A stretch of 64,000 nucleotides of DNA from JBBQYD01 sp942493075. Its GTDB lineage: Bacteria > Verrucomicrobiota > Verrucomicrobiia > Limisphaerales > UBA8199. Location of the stretch: positions 3,658,001 through 3,722,000 of the forward strand of contig OW818681.1 in assembly GCA_942493075.1 (NCBI GenBank), given 5' to 3'. Position 1 is the stretch's first letter; each line of letters begins with the position of its first letter. The position numbers and the translations under genes are program-made. Under the pieces are notes generated by a model. That model was not told where the DNA came from, did not search any database, and was given only the letters and a program-made list of their open reading frames with translations. This document shows positions 26,801 to 36,351 of this stretch, piece after piece.

Positions 26801-28939
26801 GACTTCGTGCATTTCCATGTGTATCGAAACCTCCAAGGCTATCGGGATTTTGATTTTGCAGAGGGACACTACTTCGAAGCGAATAACCTAACTACTTACA
26901 CGACCTTCATGCTCGATGCGCAGTCGTCCCAACTGCAACTGCACATCGACTACGATCCGAATGTGATAGCGCGGCGTCAGATTGAGGAGATCAGTCACCG
27001 TTATATACGGGTGCTGGAGGCGATGGTGGCGGCACCCAGCTCATTATACAACGAATTGGATCTGCTTGAACCATCCGAGAAGGGACTCTTACTAGAGGAA
27101 TGGAATCGCACCGAGCGCGATTATCCGAAGGATTGCTGCGTGCATGAACTGATCCGGAGGCAAAGCGACATGCGCCCGGACGCGGTTGCAGTGAAAGGCG
27201 GCAACTCGAGCCTGAGTTATGGGGAGCTTGTTGCCATGTCAGATCGTGTCACGCGATGCCTCGTTTCCAAAGGGGTTAGGCCAGGGGACACCGTAGCTGT
27301 GTTTCTGGACAGGAAGCCGGTATTGCTTGCAGCCCTTGTGGGTATTTGGCAAGCAGGAGCGGCCTACGTTCCACTGGATCCGTCGTTTCCTTCTGAGCGC
27401 CTATCCTTCATGCTCACAGATTCCGGCGCATCCGTTCTGCTGAGCCAGTCAGATCTCCGGGACCGGCTGCCCCAAACAGAGACCATGGTGGTTGAAATGG
27501 AAACGGCGCTGGCAGAGGTTGCCGAAGAAGTCCCCCCTGAATCAACAAGGACACCGGACAGCCTGGCATACGTCATCTACACCTCGGGGTCCACCGGCAA
27601 ACCCAAAGGAGTGGAAGTCACGCACCGCGGTGTGGTCAACCTGCTGTGCTCGGCGGCACAAACTGCTGCGGTGACAGGGCAGGACACCCTCCTGGCTGTG
27701 ACGACCCTGTCCTTCGACATCGCGGGCCTTGAGCTATTCATGCCGTTGATTCTCGGGGGCACAGTCCATTTGGCTAGCCGTGAAACGGCTAGCGACGGCA
27801 CCCAACTCGCCGCACTCATCGAGGATTCTGGCGCCACGATCATGCAGGCCACCCCTGCCACCTGGAAACTGCTCCTGGAAGCCGGTTGGAAAGGCGCCCC
27901 CACCCTCAAGGTTCTCTGCGGAGGCGAAGCTCTAGGCCGTGGGCTTGCAGACCGGTTGTTGTCCACAACCAAGGAGGTATGGAACTTCTATGGACCGACT
28001 GAGACGACAATTTGGTCCACTGCCTGGAAAGTAGAAAAAGGCAGCCGGGTACTGATCGGGAAACCCCTGGCAAATACGCAGGTCTATATACTGGACGAAA
28101 ACCGGCATCCCGTTCCTCCGGGGGTGGTAGGAGAACTACATATCGGCGGTGATGGTGTGGCACGCGGGTATCACCGGCGTCCTGAACTGACAGCGGAGCG
28201 GTTCATTGCGAATCCATTCGCTACTGGCGCGGGTGAAAACAGGATGTATCGAACCGGAGATCTCGCCCGATTCCTGCCTGATGGCAACATTGAGTGCCTC
28301 GGGCGCATGGATCACCAGGTAAAAATCCGTGGGTTCCGAATTGAGTTGGGCGAAATCGAGTCAGCCATCAAGCGCTACGCGGGAATCGCAGACGCCGTTG
28401 TAACCGCGCATTCGGACGCATCAGGCGAGTCGCGATTGGTGGGCTATGTCGTCAGCAAAAATGGGGCACCTGAAATCTCGGATTTGCGGGATAAACTACG
28501 GCAGGAATTACCCTTCTACATGGTTCCGGCGCGATGGGTGGTGTTGCCGCAACTCCCCCTAACGCTCAATGGCAAGGTAGATCTGCGCAGGCTCCCTGCC
28601 CCGGAATCGCAGGCTGCCGACACACGCCCCTGCGCCACCGCCAACAATCCGGAAGAGCAAGCCATCATAGAAATCTGGGCTGAAGTGCTCTCGCTGCCGA
28701 GGGTAAGCGCGGCGGACAACTTTTTTGATCTCGGGGCAGACTCGTTATCGGCAACACGCGCATTTGCCCGTTTAAACGCCACCTTGAGCCTTGATCTGAC
28801 CTTGAAGGAAATCCTTGAAAACCCTACGGCACAGGCCTTGGCTGTCGTTATCCAGCAACGCAGGAAAACAAATCGGCGGCAGCTTCCTCCGCTGGTAAGC
28901 CGCAAACCAGCACTTAAAGAGGAACGAATACGGCGATGA
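23846..28939 (+). CDS. Two-module nonribosomal peptide synthetase, A-PCP-C-A-PCP
   Basis: One 1697-residue protein. A1 spans about 22-530 (YTSGSTGKPKG near 170, YRSGDL near 406, NGKVDRR near 514). PCP1 carries LGGDS near 570. The condensation domain spans about 625-1065 with HHSCLDG near 776. A2 spans about 1085-1590 (second YTSGSTGKPKG near 1245). PCP2 carries LGADS near 1630. No thioesterase, reductase or epimerase follows PCP2. Read against the PheA pocket, A1 gives D-V-F-N-V-A-M-V-H-K, closest to threonine codes, and A2 gives D-I-L-Q-L-G-F-I-W-K, nearly the known glycine code. A Thr-Gly-like dipeptide is inferred. No MbtH, phosphopantetheinyl transferase or transporter adjoins. Confidence 0.95.
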   Translation: MNQEALLLERPAAQPATVAGFCIHELFEKTAARYPGSVAVVCGDQQVTYAELNRQANRLAHYLKELGAGPEVPIMLYLERSIEMVVAILAVLKSGSAYVPVDLAYPKDRLEFMRTDSEAAIVITQSHLRDRAGFEGPSVVCLDSDARRIAEHPEHDFESGVRASNAAYVIYTSGSTGKPKGVLVTHHNVVRLLKETEHWFGFNEHDVWPLFHSYAFDVSVFELWGCFFYGGRLVVVPYLVSRSPFEFYELLAREKVTVLNQTPSAFRQLIWAEETAPVKRELAVRYVVCAGEALELQSLKPWFARHGDARPKIVNMYGITEITVHATFRIIRQSDLESGVGSVIGVPIPDLRIHLVDEELRAVAKGSPGEICVGGAGVARGYLKRPELTAARFIPDPFSAQPGAIMYRSGDLAQYNEHGELEYLGRMDHQVKIRGFRVELGEIESALNRHPSVRESVVISLDVPGGEKRLAAYFVPGEAAPTVTDLRSWLGQNLPDYMIPAFFVPLGSFPLTTNGKVDRRALPAPDARRPVLKTSYVPPKTSAQITLAQIWTQVLEVDPIGIQDNLFELGGDSIRSIAILSWAQQKGLHLTLQEIFQHPTIETMAACAEAKSHLSSNEVVQTAPFALISEEDRSKLPPDVVDAYPIAHLQLGMFYHNELNRASAMYHDVFSFRISAEFSAEKLRIAVQRLASRHPALRTSFHLAGFSNPLQLVHNAVSVPLTFEDNSKLTASEQERAIVTWIEVEKRRPFERSQAPLTRYHVQVQGEKRFQFFLSFHHSCLDGWSLAAVMTEIFQDYAGLLEGRDEKLESPRTTYRDFVALEQQSTHNEQTRQFWTQFIADSQPQQLPRLGEDQCEKGEEQRRGPELDISSGVLEGLKRMAKEAGVPLKSVLLAAHLKVMSFYGGCRDVTTSLVSNGRPENVDGERLVGLFLNTLPFRLDLAGGTWMELIQQTFQMEQRILPHRRFPLAEIQKLNGGRPLFETAFDFVHFHVYRNLQGYRDFDFAEGHYFEANNLTTYTTFMLDAQSSQLQLHIDYDPNVIARRQIEEISHRYIRVLEAMVAAPSSLYNELDLLEPSEKGLLLEEWNRTERDYPKDCCVHELIRRQSDMRPDAVAVKGGNSSLSYGELVAMSDRVTRCLVSKGVRPGDTVAVFLDRKPVLLAALVGIWQAGAAYVPLDPSFPSERLSFMLTDSGASVLLSQSDLRDRLPQTETMVVEMETALAEVAEEVPPESTRTPDSLAYVIYTSGSTGKPKGVEVTHRGVVNLLCSAAQTAAVTGQDTLLAVTTLSFDIAGLELFMPLILGGTVHLASRETASDGTQLAALIEDSGATIMQATPATWKLLLEAGWKGAPTLKVLCGGEALGRGLADRLLSTTKEVWNFYGPTETTIWSTAWKVEKGSRVLIGKPLANTQVYILDENRHPVPPGVVGELHIGGDGVARGYHRRPELTAERFIANPFATGAGENRMYRTGDLARFLPDGNIECLGRMDHQVKIRGFRIELGEIESAIKRYAGIADAVVTAHSDASGESRLVGYVVSKNGAPEISDLRDKLRQELPFYMVPARWVVLPQLPLTLNGKVDLRRLPAPESQAADTRPCATANNPEEQAIIEIWAEVLSLPRVSAADNFFDLGADSLSATRAFARLNATLSLDLTLKEILENPTAQALAVVIQQRRKTNRRQLPPLVSRKPALKEERIRR

Positions 28940-29142
28940 GAAAGAATTGAATATCACTCCGGTGTAGCGTCCTCTCGCCGACGTCTCGCCGCCCTCCCGT
29001 TTCAGTCTGGTCACGAGGAGCCACCTTATCTTTCAAGCGCTTCCTTTCACTTTTGTAATGTAGGGGAAAGGCTCCTGTTAAGACTCAAAGGTCTATTCCT
29101 ATGTAAACGTAAGAGAGTTTTAAGCAGGACGAGGAACATGGT

Positions 29143-30645
29143 ATGAAACGATTTTTTGAGAAAACAAGCAGTCGGTTGGCAATACTGGTGATCGCAGGCA
29201 CCCTGGCGATCGGCGGCACCACGCTCGCCATCTCCGGAAAAGATGATAGCAAGGCGGCCCCTAAACTGAACATCCCGGTGGACAAACGCCCTGTCGAGAG
29301 GGTAACGCCGGAGCGTAATAGTTTTGCGCCGGTCGTGAAACAGGTTGCTCCCGGGGTCGTGAAGGTTTTCACCACCAGCAAGGTGGAGCCGGCAGCCTAT
29401 CCCAATTCGGGTTCGATGGATGACCTGATGCGGCGCTTCTTCGGAACACCCTTTGGACAGCGGGGGCAGCAGCCGTACGGGATGCCCAGGCAACGCGGTG
29501 TGGGCTCAGGGGTGATTACAACGAAGGACGGCTACATTCTAACTAATAACCATGTGGTAGATAACGCGGAGGTGGTAAACGTCGCCCTTTCTGATGGCCG
29601 GGAACTCACTGCCAAGGTAATCGGACGCGACCCCAAAACGGATATTGCAGTCCTCAAGGTGGATGCAAAGGACCTGCCCACCGTGCCCATGGCTGATAGC
29701 GACCTGGTGGAGGTCGGCGACCTGGTGCTCGCTATTGGCAACCCGTTCGGGATTGGCCAGACGGTGACCATGGGAATCGTCAGCGCAACTGGCCGGGGCA
29801 ACATGGGTTTGGATTACGAGGATTTTATTCAAACCGATGCTGCGATTAACCCTGGCAACTCCGGAGGAGCCCTGGTTGATGTGGAAGGGCGCCTGATTGG
29901 GATCAACACGGCCATTCTTAGCCGGTCGGGCGGAAACCAGGGCATAGGCTTCGCCATCCCATCCAATCTCGCACGGGAGGTCATGCATAGCCTGATCGCG
30001 GATGGACGCGTCACCCGAGGCTACATTGGAGTTCTGATTCAGGACCTCACGCCAGCGTTGGCCAAACAGTTCGAACTTGATGGAGTAAGCGGTGCGCTGG
30101 TTGGTGATGTCACGCCGAACGGCCCCGCCGCCAAAGCTGGGATCAAGAGCGGCGATGTGATTGTGGCGTTCAATGGCAAGCCAGTGGCGCAAAGCCGGCA
30201 ATTAAAGCTGGCTGTTGGGCTGGCCAAGCCGGGTCAGACCGTCCCGGTAAAAATCAGCCGCGATGGATCGACCAAGACTGTTCAAATCACGATCAAGCCC
30301 TTGCCGGGGGAAAACGAGGCCGCCGGAAACTCCGCGCACGGGGAAGATACAGGAACACTATCCGGAGTCGCAGTGGATGACCTGACCAATGAAGTACGCA
30401 GCCAAATGCGTGTGCCCGCATCGATAAAAGGGGCGCTGGTTGTAGAAGTGGCACCCGACAGTCCCGCCGCAGAAGCCGGGCTTCAGCGAGGGGACATCAT
30501 TCAGGAGATCAACCGCAAGCCAGTGCGCGATGCGCAAGGGCTGGTGGAGTTGACCCGGGACCCCGAGGATAAAACCAGCTTGCTGCGAGTTTGGCGAGAA
30601 GGCTCCAGCCGGTTTGTCGTGGTGGACGAAAGCGGGCACAACTAA
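29143..30645 (+). CDS. Periplasmic serine protease of the Do/HtrA family
   Basis: The 500-residue protein has an N-terminal membrane or signal segment (residues 10-31), a trypsin-like domain with catalytic H137 (LTNNHVVD), D167 (KTDIAVLK) and S240 (NPGNSGGAL), and two PDZ domains (about 285-380 and 405-495). It cleaves and chaperones misfolded envelope proteins. Length and layout match DegP/DegQ. An OmpR-type two-component pair follows after a terminator, which suggests an envelope-stress neighbourhood. The ATG at 29143 is preceded by GACGAGGAA at suitable distance. Confidence 0.95.
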   Translation: MKRFFEKTSSRLAILVIAGTLAIGGTTLAISGKDDSKAAPKLNIPVDKRPVERVTPERNSFAPVVKQVAPGVVKVFTTSKVEPAAYPNSGSMDDLMRRFFGTPFGQRGQQPYGMPRQRGVGSGVITTKDGYILTNNHVVDNAEVVNVALSDGRELTAKVIGRDPKTDIAVLKVDAKDLPTVPMADSDLVEVGDLVLAIGNPFGIGQTVTMGIVSATGRGNMGLDYEDFIQTDAAINPGNSGGALVDVEGRLIGINTAILSRSGGNQGIGFAIPSNLAREVMHSLIADGRVTRGYIGVLIQDLTPALAKQFELDGVSGALVGDVTPNGPAAKAGIKSGDVIVAFNGKPVAQSRQLKLAVGLAKPGQTVPVKISRDGSTKTVQITIKPLPGENEAAGNSAHGEDTGTLSGVAVDDLTNEVRSQMRVPASIKGALVVEVAPDSPAAEAGLQRGDIIQEINRKPVRDAQGLVELTRDPEDKTSLLRVWREGSSRFVVVDESGHN

Positions 30646-30680
30646 GCCACCGATATAGTTTAACTTCAAATCCCGCCCAA

Positions 30681-30720
30681 CCTCCCGTGAATCGCAAGGA
30701 CACGGGAGGCTTCTTTCTTT
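30681..30720 (+). terminator. Rho-independent terminator after the HtrA protease gene
   Basis: CCTCCCGTG (30681-30689) pairs perfectly with CACGGGAGG (30701-30709) and is followed by CTTCTTTCTTT. It separates the protease gene from the two-component pair. Confidence 0.85.
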
Positions 30721-30760
30721 GGGCTCCACAGGGAAACCCTATTCATTTATGCTCGCACTC

Positions 30761-31429
30761 ATGCGCATATTGGTGGTTGAAGATGACCCTAAGATTGCCT
30801 CGTTCGTTGTCAATGGTCTTAAGCAAAGTGGTTACGCGGTGGACCATTGTTCAGACGGCGAGGAAGCCTTGGCCCGGGCTCGCGTCATTAATTATGACGC
30901 GCTGGTTGTCGATATCATGCTGCCAAAACTCGATGGGTTAAGCCTTGTCGGACAGCTACGCGCCGACCATGTTCACACGCCCGTTCTGATCCTGAGTGCC
31001 AAAGCGCGCGTAGAGGACCGGGTAAAGGGTCTGCAAAGCGGGGCTGATGACTACCTCACCAAACCGTTTGCCTTCTCTGAGCTACTGGCCCGTGTACAAG
31101 CCCTGATCCGGCGATCCAGCCAGGCCCCCGAACCCACGCGGTTGGCGGTTGGGGATTTGAGCCTGGATTTGGTCACGCGAGAGGTCAAACGAGGCAACGA
31201 GTTGCTTGAGCTTCAGCCGCGTGAGTTCACATTGCTTGCCTACCTGATGCGCCACGCGAATCGCCCTGTAACGAAAACCATGATTCTGGAGCACATCTTC
31301 GATTATAGCTTTGATCCGCAAACCAATGTTGTTGATGTGCTGGTGCACCGGTTGCGCTCGAAGGTGGACAAGGACAAGGGTATGCTCCACACCATCCGCG
31401 GAGTTGGCTATGTTCTCCGAGCTGCTTAG
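30761..31429 (+). CDS. OmpR/PhoB-family response regulator
   Basis: The 222-residue protein has a receiver (EDD at 7-9, D51 in VVDIMLPKLDG, K in LTKPFAFSE) and a winged-helix DNA-binding domain (LELQPREFTLLAYLMRHANRPVTKTMILEHI, then NVVDVLVHRLRSKVD and HTIRGVGYVL). The start at 30761 (MRILVVEDD) is the family-typical one; an in-frame ATG at 30749 is also possible. Its end overlaps the kinase gene by 20 bases, the usual two-component arrangement. Confidence 0.95.
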   Translation: MRILVVEDDPKIASFVVNGLKQSGYAVDHCSDGEEALARARVINYDALVVDIMLPKLDGLSLVGQLRADHVHTPVLILSAKARVEDRVKGLQSGADDYLTKPFAFSELLARVQALIRRSSQAPEPTRLAVGDLSLDLVTREVKRGNELLELQPREFTLLAYLMRHANRPVTKTMILEHIFDYSFDPQTNVVDVLVHRLRSKVDKDKGMLHTIRGVGYVLRAA

Positions 31430-32804
31430 CACCTGGCGGAGAAGCATCGGCCTGCGGCTTAGCCTGTGGTACGCGTTTGTTTTTACTTTTGCGAACATTG
31501 GGCTTCTCGGGTTGGCGTATTACCTGTTGGCCGGGGCGATTGGGCGCAAGGATCAGGAATTGCTGCTTTTCCGCATTAAGGAGGCGGCCACTGTTTATGA
31601 TGCAGCCGGTCGAATCGGTTTGCAGAATTGGGTGAGGGCTCAGCCTGACTCGGTGCAGCGCAACTTGTTTCTCCGCACAATCGACATCTTCAGTCAGGTT
31701 ACGGTGCTCAGCGTGCCGGGAGATTGGATCGCGTTCCTGGACGTGCCGGGACGTCCAGGCTTTAGGGGACAAGAGGTCATACGTATTCCGCAAAACACCG
31801 AGCGCGATTTCGTCATAGCATCGGCGTTGCTTCGGGATGGGACGCTGTTACAGATCGGCCGCATCAGCGACAGCCGCCGGGCGCTGCTTGACCCCGTGAA
31901 AAGAAGTTTCTTCGTTGCCGGAACAGTTACCCTGGTCCTGGGTGTCATAGCAGGAGCGTTCTTTGCAAACCGTGCGATGAATCCGATTCGGCAGGTCGTG
32001 GCCACAGCGCGATCGATTATCAAGACCGGGAGCCTTGACCAGCGTGTTCCCGTTCGCAGGTCCGATGATGAGTTGGATGAACTGGTGCAAATTTTCAATG
32101 ACCTTTTGGATAAGAATCAGGGACTCATTCGAGCGATGCGGGAATCCCTCGACAACGTTGCGCACGACTTACGCACGCCGTTATCGCGCATCCGAGCCAC
32201 CGCTGAGCAAGCCCTGCAGAATCCCAACCAGGAAACGGCAGCCCAGGATGCCCTGGCAGACTGCGTCGAGGAATCCGAGCGGGTTCTGAGCATGTTAAAT
32301 GCGCTGATGGACATCACCGAGGCGGAAACCGGGACCATGAAGCTCAACCTGGAACAGGTTGAGCTGGGGCAACTCGCCTCTGAGGTGGTAGAACTTTACG
32401 AGTATGTTGCGGAGGAAAAGCAAATTCGGGTCACGGTGGATGCTTCAGAAGTGTGCGAAGTAGCAGCCGATCGAGTTAGAATCAGGCAGGCCTTGGCCAA
32501 CCTTTTGGATAATGCACTCAAATACACACCGGGGCCGGGGCAGGTTCGCATCCAGGTGCGAAAGAGCGGTGTTGAGGCAACCATCAGTGTAAAGGATTCC
32601 GGAGGCGGAATTGACCACGAAGAACAGAGGAAGATCTGGGATCGGCTGTATCGCGGTGATAAAAGCCGTTCCCAGCGCGGGTTGGGTTTAGGGCTGAGCC
32701 TGGTTAAGGCAGTGGTAACAGCGCACGGAGGCCGGGTAGCCGTCGATAGTACGCCGGGACAAGGGTCGGATTTTCAGGTATTTCTTCCGTGCAAACAGGG
32801 ATAA
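31410..32804 (+). CDS. Sensor histidine kinase, OmpR-partner type
   Basis: A 464-residue membrane kinase starting inside the regulator gene. TM1 is at about 19-42, a periplasmic domain of roughly 120 residues follows, TM2 is at about 167-187, then a HAMP domain (NRAMNPIRQVVATARSI), HisKA with H252 in NVAHDLRTPLSR, and HATPase_c (LANLLDNALKYTP, DSGGGI, GLGLGLSLV). The layout resembles the CusS/QseC group. It should phosphorylate the regulator overlapping it. The signal is unknown; proximity to an HtrA protease hints at envelope conditions. Confidence 0.93.
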   Translation: MFSELLSTWRRSIGLRLSLWYAFVFTFANIGLLGLAYYLLAGAIGRKDQELLLFRIKEAATVYDAAGRIGLQNWVRAQPDSVQRNLFLRTIDIFSQVTVLSVPGDWIAFLDVPGRPGFRGQEVIRIPQNTERDFVIASALLRDGTLLQIGRISDSRRALLDPVKRSFFVAGTVTLVLGVIAGAFFANRAMNPIRQVVATARSIIKTGSLDQRVPVRRSDDELDELVQIFNDLLDKNQGLIRAMRESLDNVAHDLRTPLSRIRATAEQALQNPNQETAAQDALADCVEESERVLSMLNALMDITEAETGTMKLNLEQVELGQLASEVVELYEYVAEEKQIRVTVDASEVCEVAADRVRIRQALANLLDNALKYTPGPGQVRIQVRKSGVEATISVKDSGGGIDHEEQRKIWDRLYRGDKSRSQRGLGLGLSLVKAVVTAHGGRVAVDSTPGQGSDFQVFLPCKQG

Positions 32805-33017
32805 CGGGGTCGGGCTTCCGGAGTGAGACAATGTGGTGCAAGGGGCATGAGTTGCGTTTTCATGCAGTATGACCTTTTCGGACTGCTTCAAAAGTCCTTG
32901 ACGTCTTCAGAACTTCATGCAAACTCTTCCCAGATTCCCAATCCAGCCTGGTCTGTTGTTCCTTTTGAACAGGACCGGGGGGATTGCTTAGTGCCGTAAA
33001 AACCCGACCAAGAGTCA

Positions 33018-36000
33018 ATGCCTATGAAAATACCCGTGTCCCCCACCCGTCTGCGGAGGTTGATCCGATCCGCCGCCGTGTCAATCTGCAGTTTGACCCT
33101 GCTAAACAGCCCCTGTGTTTGGGGCGACACCGTTATTGTTGAAAGCCGTTCGGGTGGCAAGAACTACGAACAGTATTCTGAGTTAACAGAAGTTGGAGGT
33201 GTATGGGGCAACTCGTCTGCGAAGGCCACTGCCTCGCCATGCACCGCCGCCATCGGATGCCGCTACGGTTATACCAATACCACCTATCCGCAATTGGAAG
33301 GTTCGCTCGGGCCGGGCTTCAGGGTTTCCCCTATCCTGGCACACGCCGGCCCTCAAGGTGTTTACAAGGTGGAGGTTATTTTACCAGCCATAGCCACCTC
33401 AGCGTCTAGCGACATGGAAGTCTCAGTTTGGTTTACCAATTGCACTGGCACTGTCGTAAGCTCCAAAGTCGGCTCCCCAGCGAATACCACAACTAACTTC
33501 CAATATGTGAGCGCGGCTGCGACTCCGTTGAACGTCTGGCGCTTGGTAGGCTATATCACCAATGATGTAGGGGTCACCCAGCCAACCGTCGTTTTCCAGT
33601 ATTACTCTGGGACGGTTACCTCCAGCAAACGCTTCTTTGCGGATTCTGTCTTGTTTACGTACCTGTTTGACACCTGCAAGGAAGTGGCCACCCCGACGGT
33701 AAACGGGCCACTGGCGGCCGGGCAAAACTTTGTGAACGTCCAGAACATCGTGGACGGCAGCACGAATATCAAAGTGTACAAGGTGATTGCTGGCACTCCT
33801 GACACTTACCAGCTTGTTGGCCAATCCGCTTCTGTTGTAGCTGGCGCTGTGAATATGGTGCCCCTTTCCGCTCCCTTGGCTAAGGATGACCGCGTCATCG
33901 CCTCCCAAACCAAGAATGGTATCGAAAGCTGTCTGGATGTGCCCTCCCCTGCTCTGGTCGGTGGAGGTGCAAATCCCGCGGGCGGCATCCGGGTCGCCTT
34001 CAACATTCGTGAAGCCAATGTTCCTCCAACGATCGGCGCTGATGGTGGAATCGCTGGTGACGTGTTCTTCCTGGGTTCATCGGATCGTGTGAATGGAAAA
34101 TTTGGCGCGGCTCCCTTGGGAGGACAGATTCTGACTCCTTCGGCGAACTGGCAAACGGTGACGTTCGCCCGCGGTGTTGACCCGACCGCGCCGATCGATC
34201 CCGTGTATTGCTGGAGCACAACTGGCCAGGGCACCCTGGACAATAATTACGGCGTGCTGGATAGTCTGGCCCTTGCAATCAACGACCTGACCGATACCGG
34301 TCCTTACGCGATCTATATCGGCAAAATCCTTAACGGTGACACAGTAATACAGGACTTCTCGGGAGCAACGAATCAGGAACCCACTGTGATGTTCAGCCTC
34401 CCGGGAGCTTCCGCCACCTCGGCTCAAAACGGCAACCTGCTTGCGCAACCCCCAGGAGCATATTCTCCCGACACGAGCGTGGTAGTAACCACGAATGCGG
34501 GACCGAGCGGGAAGAGCCTCCTGGTGAGCTGGCAATGGAATAACACCGCGCCAGAAACCTGGATTCAACTACTGACCCGAGGCTCGGGCACTCCGAATCC
34601 GATCGTGGATTTGCGGCAACCGATCCAGGCAGAGGTGCTGGTCCTGCCTGTCGGCGTCATTCAAGGCACAGCCGCACTGGATCTGGGTGTGATCACCAAC
34701 CAGGCGGTCTGGTCAACAGATGATGTCACGCTACGGGCTCCGGTGACTGGCTCCGGCTACCAATATCAGTGGTATATGGGAAATCCCTCTACTGGGTTCC
34801 CTCTGGATACCACCAGTACCTACACGATCCCCTACTTCACGGCTGGAAACAATGGGCTCTATACTGTCGTAGTTACTGACGGGGTGCGAACGAATCAACG
34901 TGCAACCGTGCTCTATGCGGTCGATCCGATTCCAACGATCACGAACCAGCCAAAATCCGTCATCCTCACCAGCGGCAGCACCCTGAACCTCTCCGTAGGT
35001 GCTGATCCGCACAATATCAGCGGCACGCCGATTTATTACCAATGGCGTTTTAACGGCGCGGATCTGGCCGGCAAGACGGATCAGACTTTCGCAATCCCTG
35101 GAATGACAACGGCCGAAGCCGGAAGCTACGATGTCTATCTGTACAACAACTACGGATATACCACTAGCGTGGTGGCGACCGTGTCTGTAGTGGCCCCTGG
35201 GACCCTGCCCGGAACTGGCACTGGTTTGCTCGGCAGCTATTGGACGGGCCGAACCAATTTCACCAGCATCCCCACCCTGACACGAATCGATCCGCTGGTT
35301 GATTTCGCATGGGATACTGCTGCTCCAGCCACTGGCATTTCGGTCGATACCTTCACCGCAAGGTGGAACGGGCAAATACAGGCGCTGGGCGATGGTGAAT
35401 ACACCTTCTACACCGTCAGTGACGATGGAGTCCGGCTGTGGGTAAACGGACAGAATATCGTTGATAACTGGACGCCTCACTCATCCACGACGAATTCCGG
35501 AACCATTACGCTGGTTGGAACAAACAAATACGATGTCGTGCTCGAATTCTTTGAGAACTCAGGAGGTGCGACAATCACTCTCTGGTGGTCCAAAGCCGAT
35601 GGGTCTGTTGCTCCTGGCGCAGTCCCGTCATCGCAGTTCTATCCGGCCTCCAATTCGCTGCCGGTTATCACCTTGGTTTCTCCGACAAACTCGGCCGTTG
35701 TACCAGCGGATGGAAATCTGACACTTACTGCTGAATTGCAGTCCAACCACAACGTGATAGGGGAGGTGCAATTCTTCAAAGACGGGGTTTCAATCGCGAC
35801 GAATACAGCGTCACCGTTCACCCTTACAATTCCCGCCGGAGCGCCCGGGGCATTTCAGTACGCAGCCCGCGCCTACTTTAACGGTGGGGCATCCGTGGGT
35901 GACGTGGCCTATTCGGCTACGAACTCGATTACGGTAGCGGAAACCACCCCGCCTTCAATCGGAGGCATAGCCTTCTCAGGCGGCAACCTGGGTATCTCCG

Positions 36001-36164
36001 GAACGGGACCCACAGGCAAATCGTTTGTCCTGTTTGAAACCCCGACCCTGAGCCCGGCGGCCTGGACACCTGTTCTGACCAATGCGGAGGGAATCGGGGT
36101 GTTCAACTTCTCGATCACGCCTGGCGCAGCCCAACGCGCGTTCTACCGTGTGAGCACGCAATAG
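33018..36164 (+). CDS. Large secreted PA14 and Ig-like domain protein
   Basis: This 1048-residue protein has an N-terminal signal peptide (basic RLRRLIRSAA, hydrophobic SICSLTLL, cleavage near VWGD). Residues ~35-560 form beta-rich regions not recognised. Two Ig-like segments follow (about 560-725; TNQPKSVILTSGSTLNLSV and AEAGSYDVYLYNNYG are typical). A PA14 domain occupies about 735-875 (GLLGSYWTG, YTFYTVSDDGVRLWVNGQ, VVLEFFENSGGATITLWWS). An Ig-like segment and a ~65-residue C-terminal module ending AFYRVSTQ complete it. PA14 domains bind carbohydrate. No catalytic domain is seen, so an adhesive or glycan-binding surface role is inferred. Confidence 0.8.
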   Translation: MPMKIPVSPTRLRRLIRSAAVSICSLTLLNSPCVWGDTVIVESRSGGKNYEQYSELTEVGGVWGNSSAKATASPCTAAIGCRYGYTNTTYPQLEGSLGPGFRVSPILAHAGPQGVYKVEVILPAIATSASSDMEVSVWFTNCTGTVVSSKVGSPANTTTNFQYVSAAATPLNVWRLVGYITNDVGVTQPTVVFQYYSGTVTSSKRFFADSVLFTYLFDTCKEVATPTVNGPLAAGQNFVNVQNIVDGSTNIKVYKVIAGTPDTYQLVGQSASVVAGAVNMVPLSAPLAKDDRVIASQTKNGIESCLDVPSPALVGGGANPAGGIRVAFNIREANVPPTIGADGGIAGDVFFLGSSDRVNGKFGAAPLGGQILTPSANWQTVTFARGVDPTAPIDPVYCWSTTGQGTLDNNYGVLDSLALAINDLTDTGPYAIYIGKILNGDTVIQDFSGATNQEPTVMFSLPGASATSAQNGNLLAQPPGAYSPDTSVVVTTNAGPSGKSLLVSWQWNNTAPETWIQLLTRGSGTPNPIVDLRQPIQAEVLVLPVGVIQGTAALDLGVITNQAVWSTDDVTLRAPVTGSGYQYQWYMGNPSTGFPLDTTSTYTIPYFTAGNNGLYTVVVTDGVRTNQRATVLYAVDPIPTITNQPKSVILTSGSTLNLSVGADPHNISGTPIYYQWRFNGADLAGKTDQTFAIPGMTTAEAGSYDVYLYNNYGYTTSVVATVSVVAPGTLPGTGTGLLGSYWTGRTNFTSIPTLTRIDPLVDFAWDTAAPATGISVDTFTARWNGQIQALGDGEYTFYTVSDDGVRLWVNGQNIVDNWTPHSSTTNSGTITLVGTNKYDVVLEFFENSGGATITLWWSKADGSVAPGAVPSSQFYPASNSLPVITLVSPTNSAVVPADGNLTLTAELQSNHNVIGEVQFFKDGVSIATNTASPFTLTIPAGAPGAFQYAARAYFNGGASVGDVAYSATNSITVAETTPPSIGGIAFSGGNLGISGTGPTGKSFVLFETPTLSPAAWTPVLTNAEGIGVFNFSITPGAAQRAFYRVSTQ

Positions 36165-36200
36165 TCTGGATCGACGAGGAGGTGCCTCGTTCATTTCGCC

Positions 36201-36236
36201 AAGAGGCCGGGAGCTTTGCTTCCGGCCTCTTTGTCT
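36201..36236. terminator. Terminator after the PA14 protein gene
   Basis: AAGAGGCCGG (36201-36210) pairs perfectly with CCGGCCTCTT (36222-36231) around an 11-base loop, 36 bases after the stop codon, followed by TGTCT. Confidence 0.75.
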
Positions 36237-36351
36237 GGGGTAAATGTCGCCCCATTGCTCAGATCAAAGTTAGAAAATCGTTCCTGGCCGTCTTGTGTGC
36301 CGAAAAATATTGCGTATGGTAGAGAGCTTCTTCAAACTATAGCTGCTGGCT

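Noticed and set aside
29020..29085. Nested inverted repeats GGAGCC/GGCTCC and CCTTTC/GAAAGG before the HtrA protease gene
   Set aside because: The arms overlap and cannot form together, and no known RNA element is recognised.
34731..35480. 249-codon minus-strand frame inside the PA14 protein gene
   Set aside because: Covers the PA14 and Ig-like coding region in antisense; no recognisable family.
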